A stretch of DNA of 64,000 bases from Methylococcus geothermalis (GTDB lineage: Bacteria > Pseudomonadota > Gammaproteobacteria > Methylococcales > Methylococcaceae): positions 1,440,501-1,504,500 of the forward strand of contig NZ_CP046565.1 of the NCBI RefSeq assembly GCF_012769535.1. Reading direction: 5' to 3'. A program made the translations under genes and the position numbers. Under the pieces are notes generated by a model. The model was not told the origin of the DNA and did no database searches. It worked only from the letters and a program-made list of their open reading frames with translations. Below, piece after piece: positions 55,912 to 64,000 of this stretch (positions within the stretch are counted from its first letter, which is position 1; the number at the start of each line of letters is the position of its first letter).

Positions 55912-56868
55912 ATGCCCAATATCGACAACGGCCTCGCTTTCCTTTTTCCGGGGCAGGGCTCCCAATCCATCGGCATGCTGGCGGACCTCGCCGCGGCGTA
56001 TCCGGTGGTCGGACGGACCTTTGCCGAGGCCTCGGAAGTGCTGGGATTCGACCTCTGGCAGCTGGTCCAGGAGGGTCCCGAAGAAGAACTCGACCAGACC
56101 GTCAATACCCAGCCGGCGATGCTTGCCGCAGGTGTCGCGACCTGGCGGATCTGGTGTGAAGCGAGCGAGCGGCGTCCCGCGTGGATGGCGGGCCATAGCC
56201 TGGGAGAATATTCGGCGCTGGTCGCCGCCGGTGCGCTCGGGTTCGCCGATGCGGTGAAGCTGGCGGCCCAGCGCGGACGGTTGATGCAGGAAGCCGTGCC
56301 GCCCGGCAAGGGGGCCATGGCCGCCGTTCTGGGTTTGGATGATCCCCAGGTGGTCGCCGCTTGCAAGGAAGCCTCCACTGCGGATTCGGTCGTGACGCCG
56401 GCCAATTTCAACGCGCCGGGCCAAGTGGTGATCGCCGGTGTAAGCAGCGCGGTCGAGCGCGCGATCGCGGCGGCCAAGGCGTTGGGCGCCAAACGAGCGG
56501 TGCTGCTTCCGGTCAGTGTGCCCTCCCATTGCGCATTGATGGCGCCTGCCGCTGAAAAATTCGCAGCCCTGCTGTCGGAAACGCCGTTCGATTCCCCCCA
56601 TGACCGGATCGGCGTGGTGCACAACGTCGACGTCGCCATGCACCCGTCTCCCGAGGTGATTCGGGCCGTACTGGCCCAGCAGATTTCCCATCCCGTGCGC
56701 TGGTCCGAAACGATCCGCTTCCTCAGCGACCAGGGCGTCAGGCGCTTCGTGGAATGCGGCCCCGGCAAGGTTCTGGCCGGCCTCAACAAGCGCATCGTCA
56801 GCGGCGAAGCGACGCTGGCCATCGTGGATCAGGATTCGTTTAATAAAGCCCTGGAGTCGATTCGATGA
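55912..56868 (+). CDS. fabD: Malonyl-CoA--ACP transacylase
   Basis: Loads malonyl groups on ACP; 318 residues. FLFPGQGSQSIGML and the nucleophile elbow GHSLGEYSALVAAG with the active Ser. LAAQRGRLMQEAVPPGKGAM supplies the Arg, and LPVSVPSHCALM the catalytic His. The gene lies 17 bases after fabH and its stop overlaps the fabG start. Confidence 0.97.
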   Translation: MPNIDNGLAFLFPGQGSQSIGMLADLAAAYPVVGRTFAEASEVLGFDLWQLVQEGPEEELDQTVNTQPAMLAAGVATWRIWCEASERRPAWMAGHSLGEYSALVAAGALGFADAVKLAAQRGRLMQEAVPPGKGAMAAVLGLDDPQVVAACKEASTADSVVTPANFNAPGQVVIAGVSSAVERAIAAAKALGAKRAVLLPVSVPSHCALMAPAAEKFAALLSETPFDSPHDRIGVVHNVDVAMHPSPEVIRAVLAQQISHPVRWSETIRFLSDQGVRRFVECGPGKVLAGLNKRIVSGEATLAIVDQDSFNKALESIR

Positions 56869-57602
56869 CGGACCAGATTGCAATTGTCACAGGCGCCAGC
56901 CGGGGTATCGGCCAAGCCATTGCCCACCGCTTGGCGCGGGCCGGCCATACGGTGATCGGCACCGCGACCTCGGAAGGAGGCGCAGCGGCCATAGGCGCAG
57001 GCTTGGGCGATGCCGGCTTGCCCGGCTGCGGGCGGGTGTTGGACGTGAGTGATCCTCAGTCGGTCGAGGCATTCGTCGCCGCCGTCGGCGAGGAGTTCGG
57101 CGTGCCGACGATCCTGGTCAACAACGCCGGCATCACCCGCGACGGCCTGTTGATGCGCATGAAGGACGAAGACTGGAATGCGATCATCGACACCAACCTG
57201 TCCTCGGTCTACCGCATGAGCAAGGCATGCCTCAAGGGCATGATGAAGGCGCGCACCGGCCGCATCGTCAACATCACCTCCGTCGTGGGGTTGACCGGCA
57301 ACGCCGGGCAGACCAACTACGCGGCGGCCAAGGCCGGCATCATCGGCTTCACCAAGTCTCTGGCCAAGGAGATCGGGTCGCGCGGCATCACCGTGAATTC
57401 GGTGGCGCCGGGTTTCATCGATACCGATATGACCCGTGCCTTGCCGGAGGCGCACAAGACGGCCCTGCTGACCTCCATTCCGCTGGGGCGGCTGGGCCGG
57501 GCCGAGGAAATCGCCGGGGCCGTGGCCTTTCTATGCTCCGACGATGCGGCCTACATCACCGGCGAAACCCTGCATGTCAATGGCGGCATGTTCATGCCAT
57601 AA
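56865..57602 (+). CDS. fabG: 3-oxoacyl-ACP reductase
   Basis: NADPH-dependent short-chain dehydrogenase, 245 residues. TGASRGIGQAIAHRLA is the cofactor loop, NNAGITRDGLLMRM the NAG region, NITSVVGLTGNAGQTNYAAAK carries Ser-Tyr-Lys in part, and VAPGFIDTDMT follows. ATGA overlap with fabD. Confidence 0.97.
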   Translation: MTDQIAIVTGASRGIGQAIAHRLARAGHTVIGTATSEGGAAAIGAGLGDAGLPGCGRVLDVSDPQSVEAFVAAVGEEFGVPTILVNNAGITRDGLLMRMKDEDWNAIIDTNLSSVYRMSKACLKGMMKARTGRIVNITSVVGLTGNAGQTNYAAAKAGIIGFTKSLAKEIGSRGITVNSVAPGFIDTDMTRALPEAHKTALLTSIPLGRLGRAEEIAGAVAFLCSDDAAYITGETLHVNGGMFMP

Positions 57603-57627
57603 GCGGCTTTTATTGCCAGAAATTGCT

Positions 57628-57655
57628 TGTGTTCGCGGGAATTCACACTAAAATC
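57628..57655 (+). promoter_or_regulatory. Candidate internal promoter for acpP
   Basis: TTGTGT (57628-57633), a 16-bp spacer and TAAAAT (57650-57655) lie in the 94-base fabG-acpP gap, about 40 bases upstream of the acpP ATG. A separate strong promoter fits the high demand for ACP. Confidence 0.45.
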
Positions 57656-57696
57656 TCCGCACCTCTAAACTTGAATAACACTGAGGACAAAAAACG

Positions 57697-57927
57697 ATGA
57701 GTGATATAGCAGAACGTGTAAAGAAGATCGTCGCCGAACAGTTGGGCGTGAAGGACGAAATCTCGAACGAGGCTTCCTTTGTGGACGATCTGGGCGCCGA
57801 TTCTCTGGACACGGTCGAGCTGGTCATGGCTCTCGAAGAAGAGTTCGAGTGCGAAATTCCTGACGAGGACGCCGAAAAGATCACCACGGTTCAGCAGGCG
57901 ATCGATTACATCCAGAGCCATACCTGA
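57697..57927 (+). CDS. acpP: Acyl carrier protein
   Basis: Acidic 76-residue carrier. The phosphopantetheine site is Ser36 in [39 protein letters not shown] forms the last helices. GAGGA ribosome site ahead of the ATG. It is placed canonically between fabG and fabF. Confidence 0.98.
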   Translation: MSDIAERVKKIVAEQLGVKDEISNEASFVDDLGADSLDTVELVMALEEEFECEIPDEDAEKITTVQQAIDYIQSHT

Positions 57928-57948
57928 TCCGCTTTACCGTTCCATCAG

Positions 57949-57986
57949 CCCCACGGGACATCGTCATCCGGTGGGGTCTTCTTTCG
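57949..57986 (+). terminator. Hairpin between acpP and fabF (possible attenuator)
   Basis: CCCCAC (57949-57954) pairs with GTGGGG (57971-57976), then TCTTCTTTCG. It could end part of the acpP transcripts and so keep acpP expression above fabF. Confidence 0.4.
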
Positions 57987-58007
57987 TTGACCTCCAGGTA
58001 ATTCAGC

Positions 58008-59249
58008 GTGAGCAAGCGTCGCGTCGTCATCACCGGACTGGGAATGGTCTGTCCGGTCGGCCTCAATGTACCCGAAAGCTGGGATAGCATCCTGAACGGC
58101 CGCAGCGGAATCGGCCCGATCGAGCATTTCGATGTGTCCGGCTTCGCCACCCGTTTCGGCGGCAGCGTGCGCAACTTCGATGTCACCCAGTATCTGCCCG
58201 AAAAAGAAGCCAAGAAGATGGATACCTTCATCCATTACGGCATGGCGGCGGGCAGCCAGGCGTTCGAAGACGCCGGACTCGAGGTCACCGAAGCCAATGC
58301 CGACCGGATCGGCGTCTGTATCGGTTCGGGCATCGGCGGGATCACCGGCATCGAGCACGGCTATGGCGTATTTCTCAAAGGCGGACCCCGCAAGATTTCA
58401 CCCTTCTTCGTGCCGGCCAACATCATCAACATGATTTCCGGCAATCTGTCCATCAAGTACGGCTTGAAAGGGCCGAATTATGCCATCGTGACCGCCTGCG
58501 CCACGGCGACCCACAGCATCGGCAGTGCGGCCAGGGTGATCCAGTATGGCGATGCCGACGTGATGGTGGCCGGCGGCGCCGAAATGGCGAGTTCGCCGAC
58601 AGCGCTGGGCGGCTTTGTCTCGGCCCGTGCCCTGTCGCGCCGCAACGATGACCCGCCGCGGGCGAGCCGGCCCTGGGACAAGGATCGCGATGGTTTCGTG
58701 CTGGGTGACGGCGCCGGCGTGGTGGTGCTGGAAGAGTTGGAACACGCCAGGAAGCGCGGTGCCCGCATCTATGCGGAAGTGATCGGCTTCGGCATGTCGG
58801 GTGATGCTCATCACATGACGCAGCCGCCGGAAGACGGGGAAGGCGCCGCGCGCTGCATGATGCACGCGATGCGCGATGCCGGCGTCAATCCGGAAGACAT
58901 CGATTACATCAATGCGCACGGCACCTCGACGCCAGCCGGCGATCTCGCCGAAACCCGCGCCATGAAGGCAGTGCTGGGTCCGCATGCCTATACCACCGCG
59001 ATCAGTTCGACCAAGTCCATGACCGGTCATTTGCTCGGCGCGGCGGGCGGGATCGAGGCGATCTTCTCGGTGCTGGCAATCCGGGACAGCGTGGTGCCGC
59101 CGACCATCAATCTGGATACGCCCGATCCGGAGTGCGATTTGGACTACGTACCCCATACCGCCAGGCACAAAGACCTCGACGTGGTCATGTCCAATTCCTT
59201 TGGTTTCGGCGGCACCAACGCGACGCTGATCTTCAAGAAATTCGCCTAG
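58008..59249 (+). CDS. fabF: Beta-ketoacyl-ACP synthase II
   Basis: Elongating condensing enzyme, 413 residues. [14 protein letters not shown] starts it; the active Cys is in [14 protein letters not shown], with His residues in [12 protein letters not shown] and [13 protein letters not shown], and the C-terminal [18 protein letters not shown] start, 80 bases after acpP. Confidence 0.97.
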   Translation: MSKRRVVITGLGMVCPVGLNVPESWDSILNGRSGIGPIEHFDVSGFATRFGGSVRNFDVTQYLPEKEAKKMDTFIHYGMAAGSQAFEDAGLEVTEANADRIGVCIGSGIGGITGIEHGYGVFLKGGPRKISPFFVPANIINMISGNLSIKYGLKGPNYAIVTACATATHSIGSAARVIQYGDADVMVAGGAEMASSPTALGGFVSARALSRRNDDPPRASRPWDKDRDGFVLGDGAGVVVLEELEHARKRGARIYAEVIGFGMSGDAHHMTQPPEDGEGAARCMMHAMRDAGVNPEDIDYINAHGTSTPAGDLAETRAMKAVLGPHAYTTAISSTKSMTGHLLGAAGGIEAIFSVLAIRDSVVPPTINLDTPDPECDLDYVPHTARHKDLDVVMSNSFGFGGTNATLIFKKFA

Positions 59250-59308
59250 GCGCGGAGGGTTTTCCCCGGCTTCTACGCCTCGCTCCACTTCTGCCGGATT
59301 CCGTCTCC

Positions 59309-60136
59309 ATGAGAGTCCTGGTCAACGGTCGTCCCGCCGAGTGTGTCGATGCGCGCGACCGGGGGTTTCAATATGGCGACGGCGTATTCACGACCCTCCG
59401 CGTGAGCGGCGGACGGCCGCTCCTGCTGTCCCGGCATCTCGACCGTCTCGCCGATGCCTGCTCCCGGCTCGGCATCCCCTATCCCGGCGATGAGTCGCTT
59501 CTCGCCGACCTGCAGCTGCTTGGACCGGAAGCGGCCGAGGGGGTGGTGAAGATACAGATCACCCGCGGCATCGGCGGACGCGGCTACCGGCCGGTGACGG
59601 ACGGCGAGCCGACGCGCGTGGTTTCGCTCCATTCCGCCCCTGAATTTCCGCGGGCATATTACCGCTACGGCGTGAGTGCGATGCATTGCCGTACGCCGCT
59701 CGGTGTCAATGCCGCGCTCGCCGGGATCAAGCACATGAACCGGCTGGAGCAGGTGCTCGGACGGGGGGAGTGGGCCGACGAATACCAGGAAGGCGTGATG
59801 TGCGACACTGAAGGCTTCGTCGTCGAGGGCACCATGAGCAATGTTTTTCTTGCGAAGTCCGGTAGGATCGAAACTCCCCTCATCGACCGCTGCGGCGTGA
59901 ATGGTGTGATGAGGCGTCTGGTCCTGGAAATCGCGTCTTCCCAAGGGGTCGAAGTGCGTGAAAGGCGCATCCGGCCGGAAGAGCTGGCGTCCGCCGATGA
60001 AGTCTTTTTGACCAACTGTGTCATCGGCATCTGGCCGGTGGCACGGCTGGCTGACCGGAGTTACCCGGTGGGGGAGGTGACGCGCATGCTGAGTGCGCGG
60101 GTGGCCGACTGCCAGCGAGGTGTGCTGTCCGAATGA
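59309..60136 (+). CDS. pabC: Aminodeoxychorismate lyase
   Basis: PLP fold IV enzyme releasing 4-aminobenzoate for folate; 275 residues. RGFQYGDGVFTTLRV is the family start. GIKHMNRLEQVLGRGEW contains the PLP Lys, and EGFVVEGTMSNVFLAKSG and LTNCVIGIWPV complete it. The ATG at 59309 is chosen; the long frame upstream runs inside fabF. Its stop overlaps mltG (ATGA). Confidence 0.94.
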   Translation: MRVLVNGRPAECVDARDRGFQYGDGVFTTLRVSGGRPLLLSRHLDRLADACSRLGIPYPGDESLLADLQLLGPEAAEGVVKIQITRGIGGRGYRPVTDGEPTRVVSLHSAPEFPRAYYRYGVSAMHCRTPLGVNAALAGIKHMNRLEQVLGRGEWADEYQEGVMCDTEGFVVEGTMSNVFLAKSGRIETPLIDRCGVNGVMRRLVLEIASSQGVEVRERRIRPEELASADEVFLTNCVIGIWPVARLADRSYPVGEVTRMLSARVADCQRGVLSE

Positions 60137-61134
60137 AGCGTGCCGCCGCCATAGTGCTGATTCTCGCGGCAGCGGTCGTCATCGCTGCGGTGAACGATTT
60201 TCTCAAGTCGATCGAGCGGCCGGTCGCCAACGCGGAGCCGGTGGTGTTCGAGATCGCTCGGGGGCAGGGCCTGAAGGATATCGCCTCCGGACTGAGGCAG
60301 GCGGGCGTGATCGACGAGCCCTGGTGGTTCGTATTGCTTGCCTGGGAGGAAGGCCAGGCGCACAAGCTGAAGTCCGGGGAATACGAGATTCCTCCGGGCA
60401 TCGACCGGCGCCGGCTGCTGGCGCTGTTCGCCTCCGGCAGGGTCCGCCAGCATGCCGTGACCCTCGTCGAAGGCTGGACCTTCCGTCAGATGCTGGCGGC
60501 GCTGCAGTCACAGCCGGCGCTGGAGCACCGCATCGTGGCGGAAAGTGACGTCGCTGCGTTGATGCGGATGCTGGCAAGGGCGGAGCTGGATCCGGAAGGG
60601 CGGTTTTTCCCCGATACCTATTTCTTCACCAAGGGCACGCCGGACGTCGAAATTCTCAAGCGAGCCTACGACCGCATGGCGGCGGTGCTGGCCGCGGAAT
60701 GGCGGCGCAGGGTCGCCGAGCTTCCCTACCGCACGCCGGACGATGCCCTGATCATGGCCTCCATCATAGAAAAGGAGACCGCGCGGCCGGAAGAACGGCG
60801 CGAAGTGGCCGGGGTCCTCGTCCGCCGGCTTCGGGCCGGCATGCCGTTGCAGGTCGATCCGACCGTCATCTACGGACTCGGCGAGCGCTATAACGGCAAC
60901 CTGCGGCGCGAAGACCTCAAAGCGGATACACCCTACAACACCTATCTGCACCGAGGCCTGCCGCCTGCGCCGATCGCAGCGCCGGGGCTGGCCTCGCTGC
61001 GGGCCGCGCTGAACCCGGCGCCGGGTGACAGCCTGTACTACGTCGCGCGCGGCGATGGTGGCCACCGCTTTTCGCGGACTTGGGACGAACATAGGGAAGC
61101 GGTCGATCGGTACCAGAAGAGCAAGCAGCCATGA
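60133..61134 (+). CDS. mltG: Endolytic murein transglycosylase MltG
   Basis: Inner-membrane enzyme that cuts nascent glycan strands and sets their length; 333 residues. One N-terminal membrane helix (about 3-20), a LysM-like segment (EIARGQGLKDIASGLRQAG), then the YceG domain: FFPDTYFFTKGT, ASIIEKETARPEERREVAGV with the catalytic Glu, and MPLQVDPTVIYGLG. YNTYLHRGLPPAPIAAPG is a signature. It is coupled to pabC and tmk by 4-base overlaps. Confidence 0.95.
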   Translation: MKRAAAIVLILAAAVVIAAVNDFLKSIERPVANAEPVVFEIARGQGLKDIASGLRQAGVIDEPWWFVLLAWEEGQAHKLKSGEYEIPPGIDRRRLLALFASGRVRQHAVTLVEGWTFRQMLAALQSQPALEHRIVAESDVAALMRMLARAELDPEGRFFPDTYFFTKGTPDVEILKRAYDRMAAVLAAEWRRRVAELPYRTPDDALIMASIIEKETARPEERREVAGVLVRRLRAGMPLQVDPTVIYGLGERYNGNLRREDLKADTPYNTYLHRGLPPAPIAAPGLASLRAALNPAPGDSLYYVARGDGGHRFSRTWDEHREAVDRYQKSKQP

Positions 61135-61757
61135 CACCCGGCAAATTCATCACGCTGGAAGGTGGCGAGGGCGTCGGCAAGACCACCAACCTCGATTTCG
61201 TCGTGAGGCGGCTGCGCGAACGCGGGCTGGAGGCCGTTGCGACGCGGGAGCCGGGGGGCACCGTTTTCGGCGAGGCGGTGCGGGGGATTTTCCTGCATCA
61301 GGAGGAAGTGCGGCCGGAAGCCGAGTTGCTGCTGCTGTTCGCGGCCCGGGTCCATCATCTTCGGGAGGTGGTCGAGCCGGCCTTGCGGCGCGGCGCCTGG
61401 GTGGTATGCGACCGCTTCACCGATGCCAGCTATGCCTACCAGGGCGCCGGGCGGGGCATCGAGCGATCGGTCATCGATTTTCTGCGGGACTGGATCCAGG
61501 CCGGGCTGAAGCCCGATCTGACCCTGCTGCTGGATGCGCCGGTGGACACCGGTCTGAAGCGGGCGCACCAGCGCAGCGGGCCGGACCGGCTGGAAAAGGA
61601 GAACATGGCTTTTTTTATGCGGGTGCGGGAAGGCTATCTGGCGTTGGCGCAGGCCGAGCCCGATCGGATACGGGTGATCGATGCCGCCCAGCCGTTGGCC
61701 TTGGTGCAGGCGGCGATAGCATCGCAAGTGGATTGGCTGTTTTCCGATCATGTCTGA
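61131..61757 (+). CDS. tmk: Thymidylate kinase
   Basis: dTMP to dTDP kinase, 208 residues. P-loop FITLEGGEGVGKTTNL, TREPGGTVFGEAVR, the DRFTDASYAYQGAGRG signature, and a lid region around RSGPDRLEKENMAFF. ATGA overlap with mltG; its end overlaps holB by 8 bases. Confidence 0.97.
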   Translation: MTPGKFITLEGGEGVGKTTNLDFVVRRLRERGLEAVATREPGGTVFGEAVRGIFLHQEEVRPEAELLLLFAARVHHLREVVEPALRRGAWVVCDRFTDASYAYQGAGRGIERSVIDFLRDWIQAGLKPDLTLLLDAPVDTGLKRAHQRSGPDRLEKENMAFFMRVREGYLALAQAEPDRIRVIDAAQPLALVQAAIASQVDWLFSDHV

Positions 61758-62736
61758 TCTGGTGGGGCGTTATCCTTGGCTGGAGCCGGCCCATGACCGG
61801 CTGAGGGCGTATCTGGCTTCCGGGCGACTGCCGCAAGGGCTTCTGATTTCAGGTGCCGCGGGTGTGGGGAAGGGCGCGCTGGCCGATGATTTCGCTCGCC
61901 GGCTGCTGTGCAGCCGAGCGTCAGTCGACGGTGCTTGCGGCGTCTGCGCGGCCTGTCGTCTGGTGGCGGCAGGCAGCCATCCGGACTACCTGCATGTCGA
62001 GCCGGAGGAAGCGGGAAAGCGCATCACCGTCGATTTGATCCGCCGGCTGATCGACAGGCTTTCGCTCAAGCCGCAGTACGGTGCTGCCCGGGTCGTGGTC
62101 ATCCGTCCGGCGCACGCCATGAACACGGCGGCCGCCAACAGCCTGCTAAAGACCCTGGAAGAGCCCGATCCCCGTACCCTGTTCGTCCTCATCAGCGAAC
62201 GGCCTGCACAGCTGCCGGCGACGGTGTTGAGCCGTTGCCAGCGGCTGGAGGTGGCGTTGCCGGAGCGGGAGGACGCGCTGCGCTGGCTGGCCGGACAGGG
62301 TTTCGGTGAGAACGCCGAGGCGTTGCTGGCGATGGCCAACGGCGCGCCGCTCCGTGCGGCCGAGCTGCATGGCGGCGATCTGGTCCAGCGCCGGAGGAAG
62401 GTATTCGAAGACTGGATCGCGGTGTCCCGGCAAGCGGCTGATCCGCTCGCGGTCGCCGAGCAATGGGCCAAGGAGGACGGCGAGACCGTCACCGGCTGGC
62501 TGCAGAGCTGGATCACGGACCTCATCCGCGTCGGCAGCAGTCGGACGCCGGCAGGGGGCCGGTTGGCCAATGCCGATCTGGAACAGGAATTGCGGCCATT
62601 GGCGGAGGGCCTGGAACTTCGCGGCCTGTTCCGGCGGCTCGATGAAATCGAAACCGCGCGGCGGAGTCTGGAAGGTCAAGCCAACCGGCAACTGATCATG
62701 GAAGATATCCTGATAAACTGGAGCCGGTTCAGGTGA
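61750..62736 (+). CDS. holB: DNA polymerase III delta-prime subunit
   Basis: Clamp-loader subunit, 328 residues. QGLLISGAAGVGKGALADDFA is a P-loop-like segment in part. The zinc module has CSRASVDGACGVCAACRLV (four Cys), and MNTAAANSLLKTLEEPDPRT and VLSRCQRLEV are clamp-loader signatures. It overlaps both tmk and pilZ. Confidence 0.95.
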   Translation: MSDLVGRYPWLEPAHDRLRAYLASGRLPQGLLISGAAGVGKGALADDFARRLLCSRASVDGACGVCAACRLVAAGSHPDYLHVEPEEAGKRITVDLIRRLIDRLSLKPQYGAARVVVIRPAHAMNTAAANSLLKTLEEPDPRTLFVLISERPAQLPATVLSRCQRLEVALPEREDALRWLAGQGFGENAEALLAMANGAPLRAAELHGGDLVQRRRKVFEDWIAVSRQAADPLAVAEQWAKEDGETVTGWLQSWITDLIRVGSSRTPAGGRLANADLEQELRPLAEGLELRGLFRRLDEIETARRSLEGQANRQLIMEDILINWSRFR

Positions 62737-63107
62737 CCGGGAGCACGGCATTGAGCGAAGATCAGAAGGGTACCCGCCAAGGCATTCTGGCGCTGACCAT
62801 CAAGGATAGGAACGCGCTGTATGCCGCCTACATGCCGACCATCAAGAACGGCGGCCTGTTCATTCCGACGACTCGCAACTACCGTTTGGGTGATGAGGTC
62901 TTCATGCTGTTGCAGCTGATGGACGAACCGGAGCGGATCCCGATTTCGGGCCGGGTCGTGTGGATCACGCCGAAGGGTGCCGCCGGCTTCCGATCGGCCG
63001 GCATCGGTGTACGATTCAACGAAGAGGACGCCGGTGTCACCAAGGCGCTGATTGAAAGCTACCTGTCCGGCCATCTGGAATCGGATCAGCCTACCCATAC
63101 CATGTAA
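62733..63107 (+). CDS. pilZ: Type IV pilus assembly protein PilZ
   Basis: A 124-residue PilZ-fold protein matching the founding type IV pilus PilZ: GILALTIKDRNALYAAYMPT, NGGLFIPTTRNYRLGDEVFM, and VVWITPKGAAGFRSAGIGV (with a short C-terminus). It lacks the RxxxR and (D/N)xSxxG residues that bind c-di-GMP, as in other members of this subgroup that act in pilus assembly. GTG start in a GTGA overlap with holB. holB-pilZ-tatD is a known order in pseudomonads and relatives. Confidence 0.93.
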   Translation: MTGSTALSEDQKGTRQGILALTIKDRNALYAAYMPTIKNGGLFIPTTRNYRLGDEVFMLLQLMDEPERIPISGRVVWITPKGAAGFRSAGIGVRFNEEDAGVTKALIESYLSGHLESDQPTHTM

Positions 63108-63146
63108 TCCTTAGGGGCGAAACCCGCCCTCGTCGCTCCCAATCCC

Positions 63147-63920
63147 ATGTTCATCGACTCACATGCTCACCTCGACCGCCTCGACCTGAAACCGTTCGGC
63201 GGCGACTTTTCCCGCTTCATGGAGGAGGCCGGCGCCCAAGGCGTGGAGCGCATGTTATGCGTCTCGATCAACCTGGAAGACTACCCCGCCATGCGCCGGC
63301 TCATCGAGCCCTATCCCCATGTCTCCGTCTCGGTCGGCGTGCATCCCAACGAAACCGATACCGAGGAGCCGGATCTGTGGCGCCTGGCCGAACTGGCGGA
63401 TGACGACCGCGTCGTCGCCATCGGCGAAACCGGCCTGGATTATTTCCGCAGCGAGGGAGATCTCACCTGGCAGCACGAGCGCTTCCGCAATCATATCCGC
63501 GCCGCGAAGCACACCGGTAAACCGCTGATCATCCACACCCGCGATTCGCGCGCGGACACGCTGCGCATCCTCGAAGAAGAGGACGCGGGCGAGGTGGGCG
63601 GTGTGTTCCATTGCTTCACCGAAGACTGGGAGACGGCACGCCGGGCGCTGGATCTGAATTTTTCGATCTCGTTCTCCGGCATCGTCACCTTCCGGACCGC
63701 CGAAACCCTTCAGGACGTCGCCCGCAGAGTGCCGGACGACCGTTTCCTGATCGAGACCGATTCGCCCTATCTGGCGCCGGTGCCGCTACGGGGCAAGCCG
63801 AACTATCCGTACCATGTCCGCCATGTGGCCGGCATGATCGCCGAACTCAGGGGCGTCTCGCTGGCCGAGGTGGCCGACCGGAGCATGCGGAACTATGACG
63901 AGCTGTTCGGCAACGGCTGA
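63147..63920 (+). CDS. tatD: TatD-family metal-dependent hydrolase/DNase
   Basis: A 257-residue TIM-barrel hydrolase (YcfH type). Metal ligands: MFIDSHAHLDRLD, VGVHPNETD, IGETGLDYF, LIIHTRDS, GVFHCFTEDW and IETDSPYLAP, all intact. Predicted 3'-5' exonuclease or deacylase. It is the last gene of the fab-holB series here. Confidence 0.95.
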   Translation: MFIDSHAHLDRLDLKPFGGDFSRFMEEAGAQGVERMLCVSINLEDYPAMRRLIEPYPHVSVSVGVHPNETDTEEPDLWRLAELADDDRVVAIGETGLDYFRSEGDLTWQHERFRNHIRAAKHTGKPLIIHTRDSRADTLRILEEEDAGEVGGVFHCFTEDWETARRALDLNFSISFSGIVTFRTAETLQDVARRVPDDRFLIETDSPYLAPVPLRGKPNYPYHVRHVAGMIAELRGVSLAEVADRSMRNYDELFGNG

Positions 63921-63979
63921 GTCAGCGGAACATTTCTTGCCTAGCCCAGAAGGTTTTATCCTGACGACCGGATGTCCTT

Positions 63980-64000
63980 ATGACGATCTATTCTCGCTCC
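63980..64000 (+). CDS. Possible start of the next gene (cut by the window edge)
   Basis: An ATG at 63980 opens seven codons (MTIYSRS) to the window end. No clear ribosome site and too little sequence to name a product. Confidence 0.2.

Noticed and set aside
62733-63107. c-di-GMP receptor reading of the PilZ protein
   Set aside because: The RxxxR and (D/N)xSxxG residues are missing, so c-di-GMP binding is not supported.

Overview
The window is chromosomal core DNA of a GC-rich, Gram-negative gammaproteobacterium. The evidence is gene order: glyQ-glyS-gmhB, gltB-gltD, rpsF-rpsR-(membrane protein)-rplI, rpoZ-spoT-ridA-recG, hslV-hslU-DUF971-ubiE-ubiJ-ubiB, and a complete yceD-rpmF-plsX-fabH-fabD-fabG-acpP-fabF-pabC-mltG-tmk-holB-pilZ-tatD run. 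The overall impression fits a Methylococcaceae-type methanotroph, but no methane oxidation gene lies in the window, so that placement is only an inference. I saw no tRNA, rRNA, CRISPR, transposase, phage gene or integration site.

Layout. 1-4.4 kb (minus): gmhB (cut by the window edge), glyS, glyQ, then a beta-hydroxyacid dehydrogenase whose start overlaps the end of speA. 4.4-8 kb: speA and speE diverge (polyamines), followed by a MarR-type regulator with an unusual Cys/His tail. 8-10.3 kb (minus): acs followed closely by a PII gene. 10.6-12.1 kb (plus): rpoS-like sigma factor and an unknown lipoprotein. 12.2-20 kb (minus): trkH, gltD, gltB. 20.3-26.4 kb (plus): rpsF operon, waaA, manC, ychF. 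26.4-28 kb: a sparsely coding stretch with several hairpins, an exact FNR/ANR-type box and a 59-residue membrane protein missed by ordinary length cut-offs, then a YafS-like methyltransferase. 28-30.4 kb (plus): mltD and rsfS. 30.4-45.5 kb (minus): a long run of housekeeping operons. 45.6-50.4 kb: an envelope redox/metal group consisting of an NlpE-like protein, a Tat-exported Met-rich multicopper oxidase and a secreted protein with CX2CH and CX4CH haem motifs plus a C-terminal Calx-beta domain. 50.5-64 kb (plus, except maf): purT, a small transglycosylase and the fatty-acid/lipid cluster.

How the genes relate. Nitrogen and carbon status recur: GOGAT (gltBD), PII next to acetyl-CoA synthetase, arginine decarboxylase and spermidine synthase. 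Stress and growth control is represented by SpoT, RpoZ, RpoS and RsfS. Envelope building is represented by gmhB, waaA, manC, mltD, mltG and the fab genes. Much of the minus-strand core and the fab cluster is translationally coupled through 4-base ATGA or GTGA overlaps, and GTG starts are frequent.

The best candidates for something undescribed are the dihaem/Calx-beta protein with its Fur-like upstream dyad, the FNR-box-associated 59-residue membrane protein with its structured leader, the hairpin cluster after ychF, and the MarR regulator with a CX2CX2H...C...CX2H tail.
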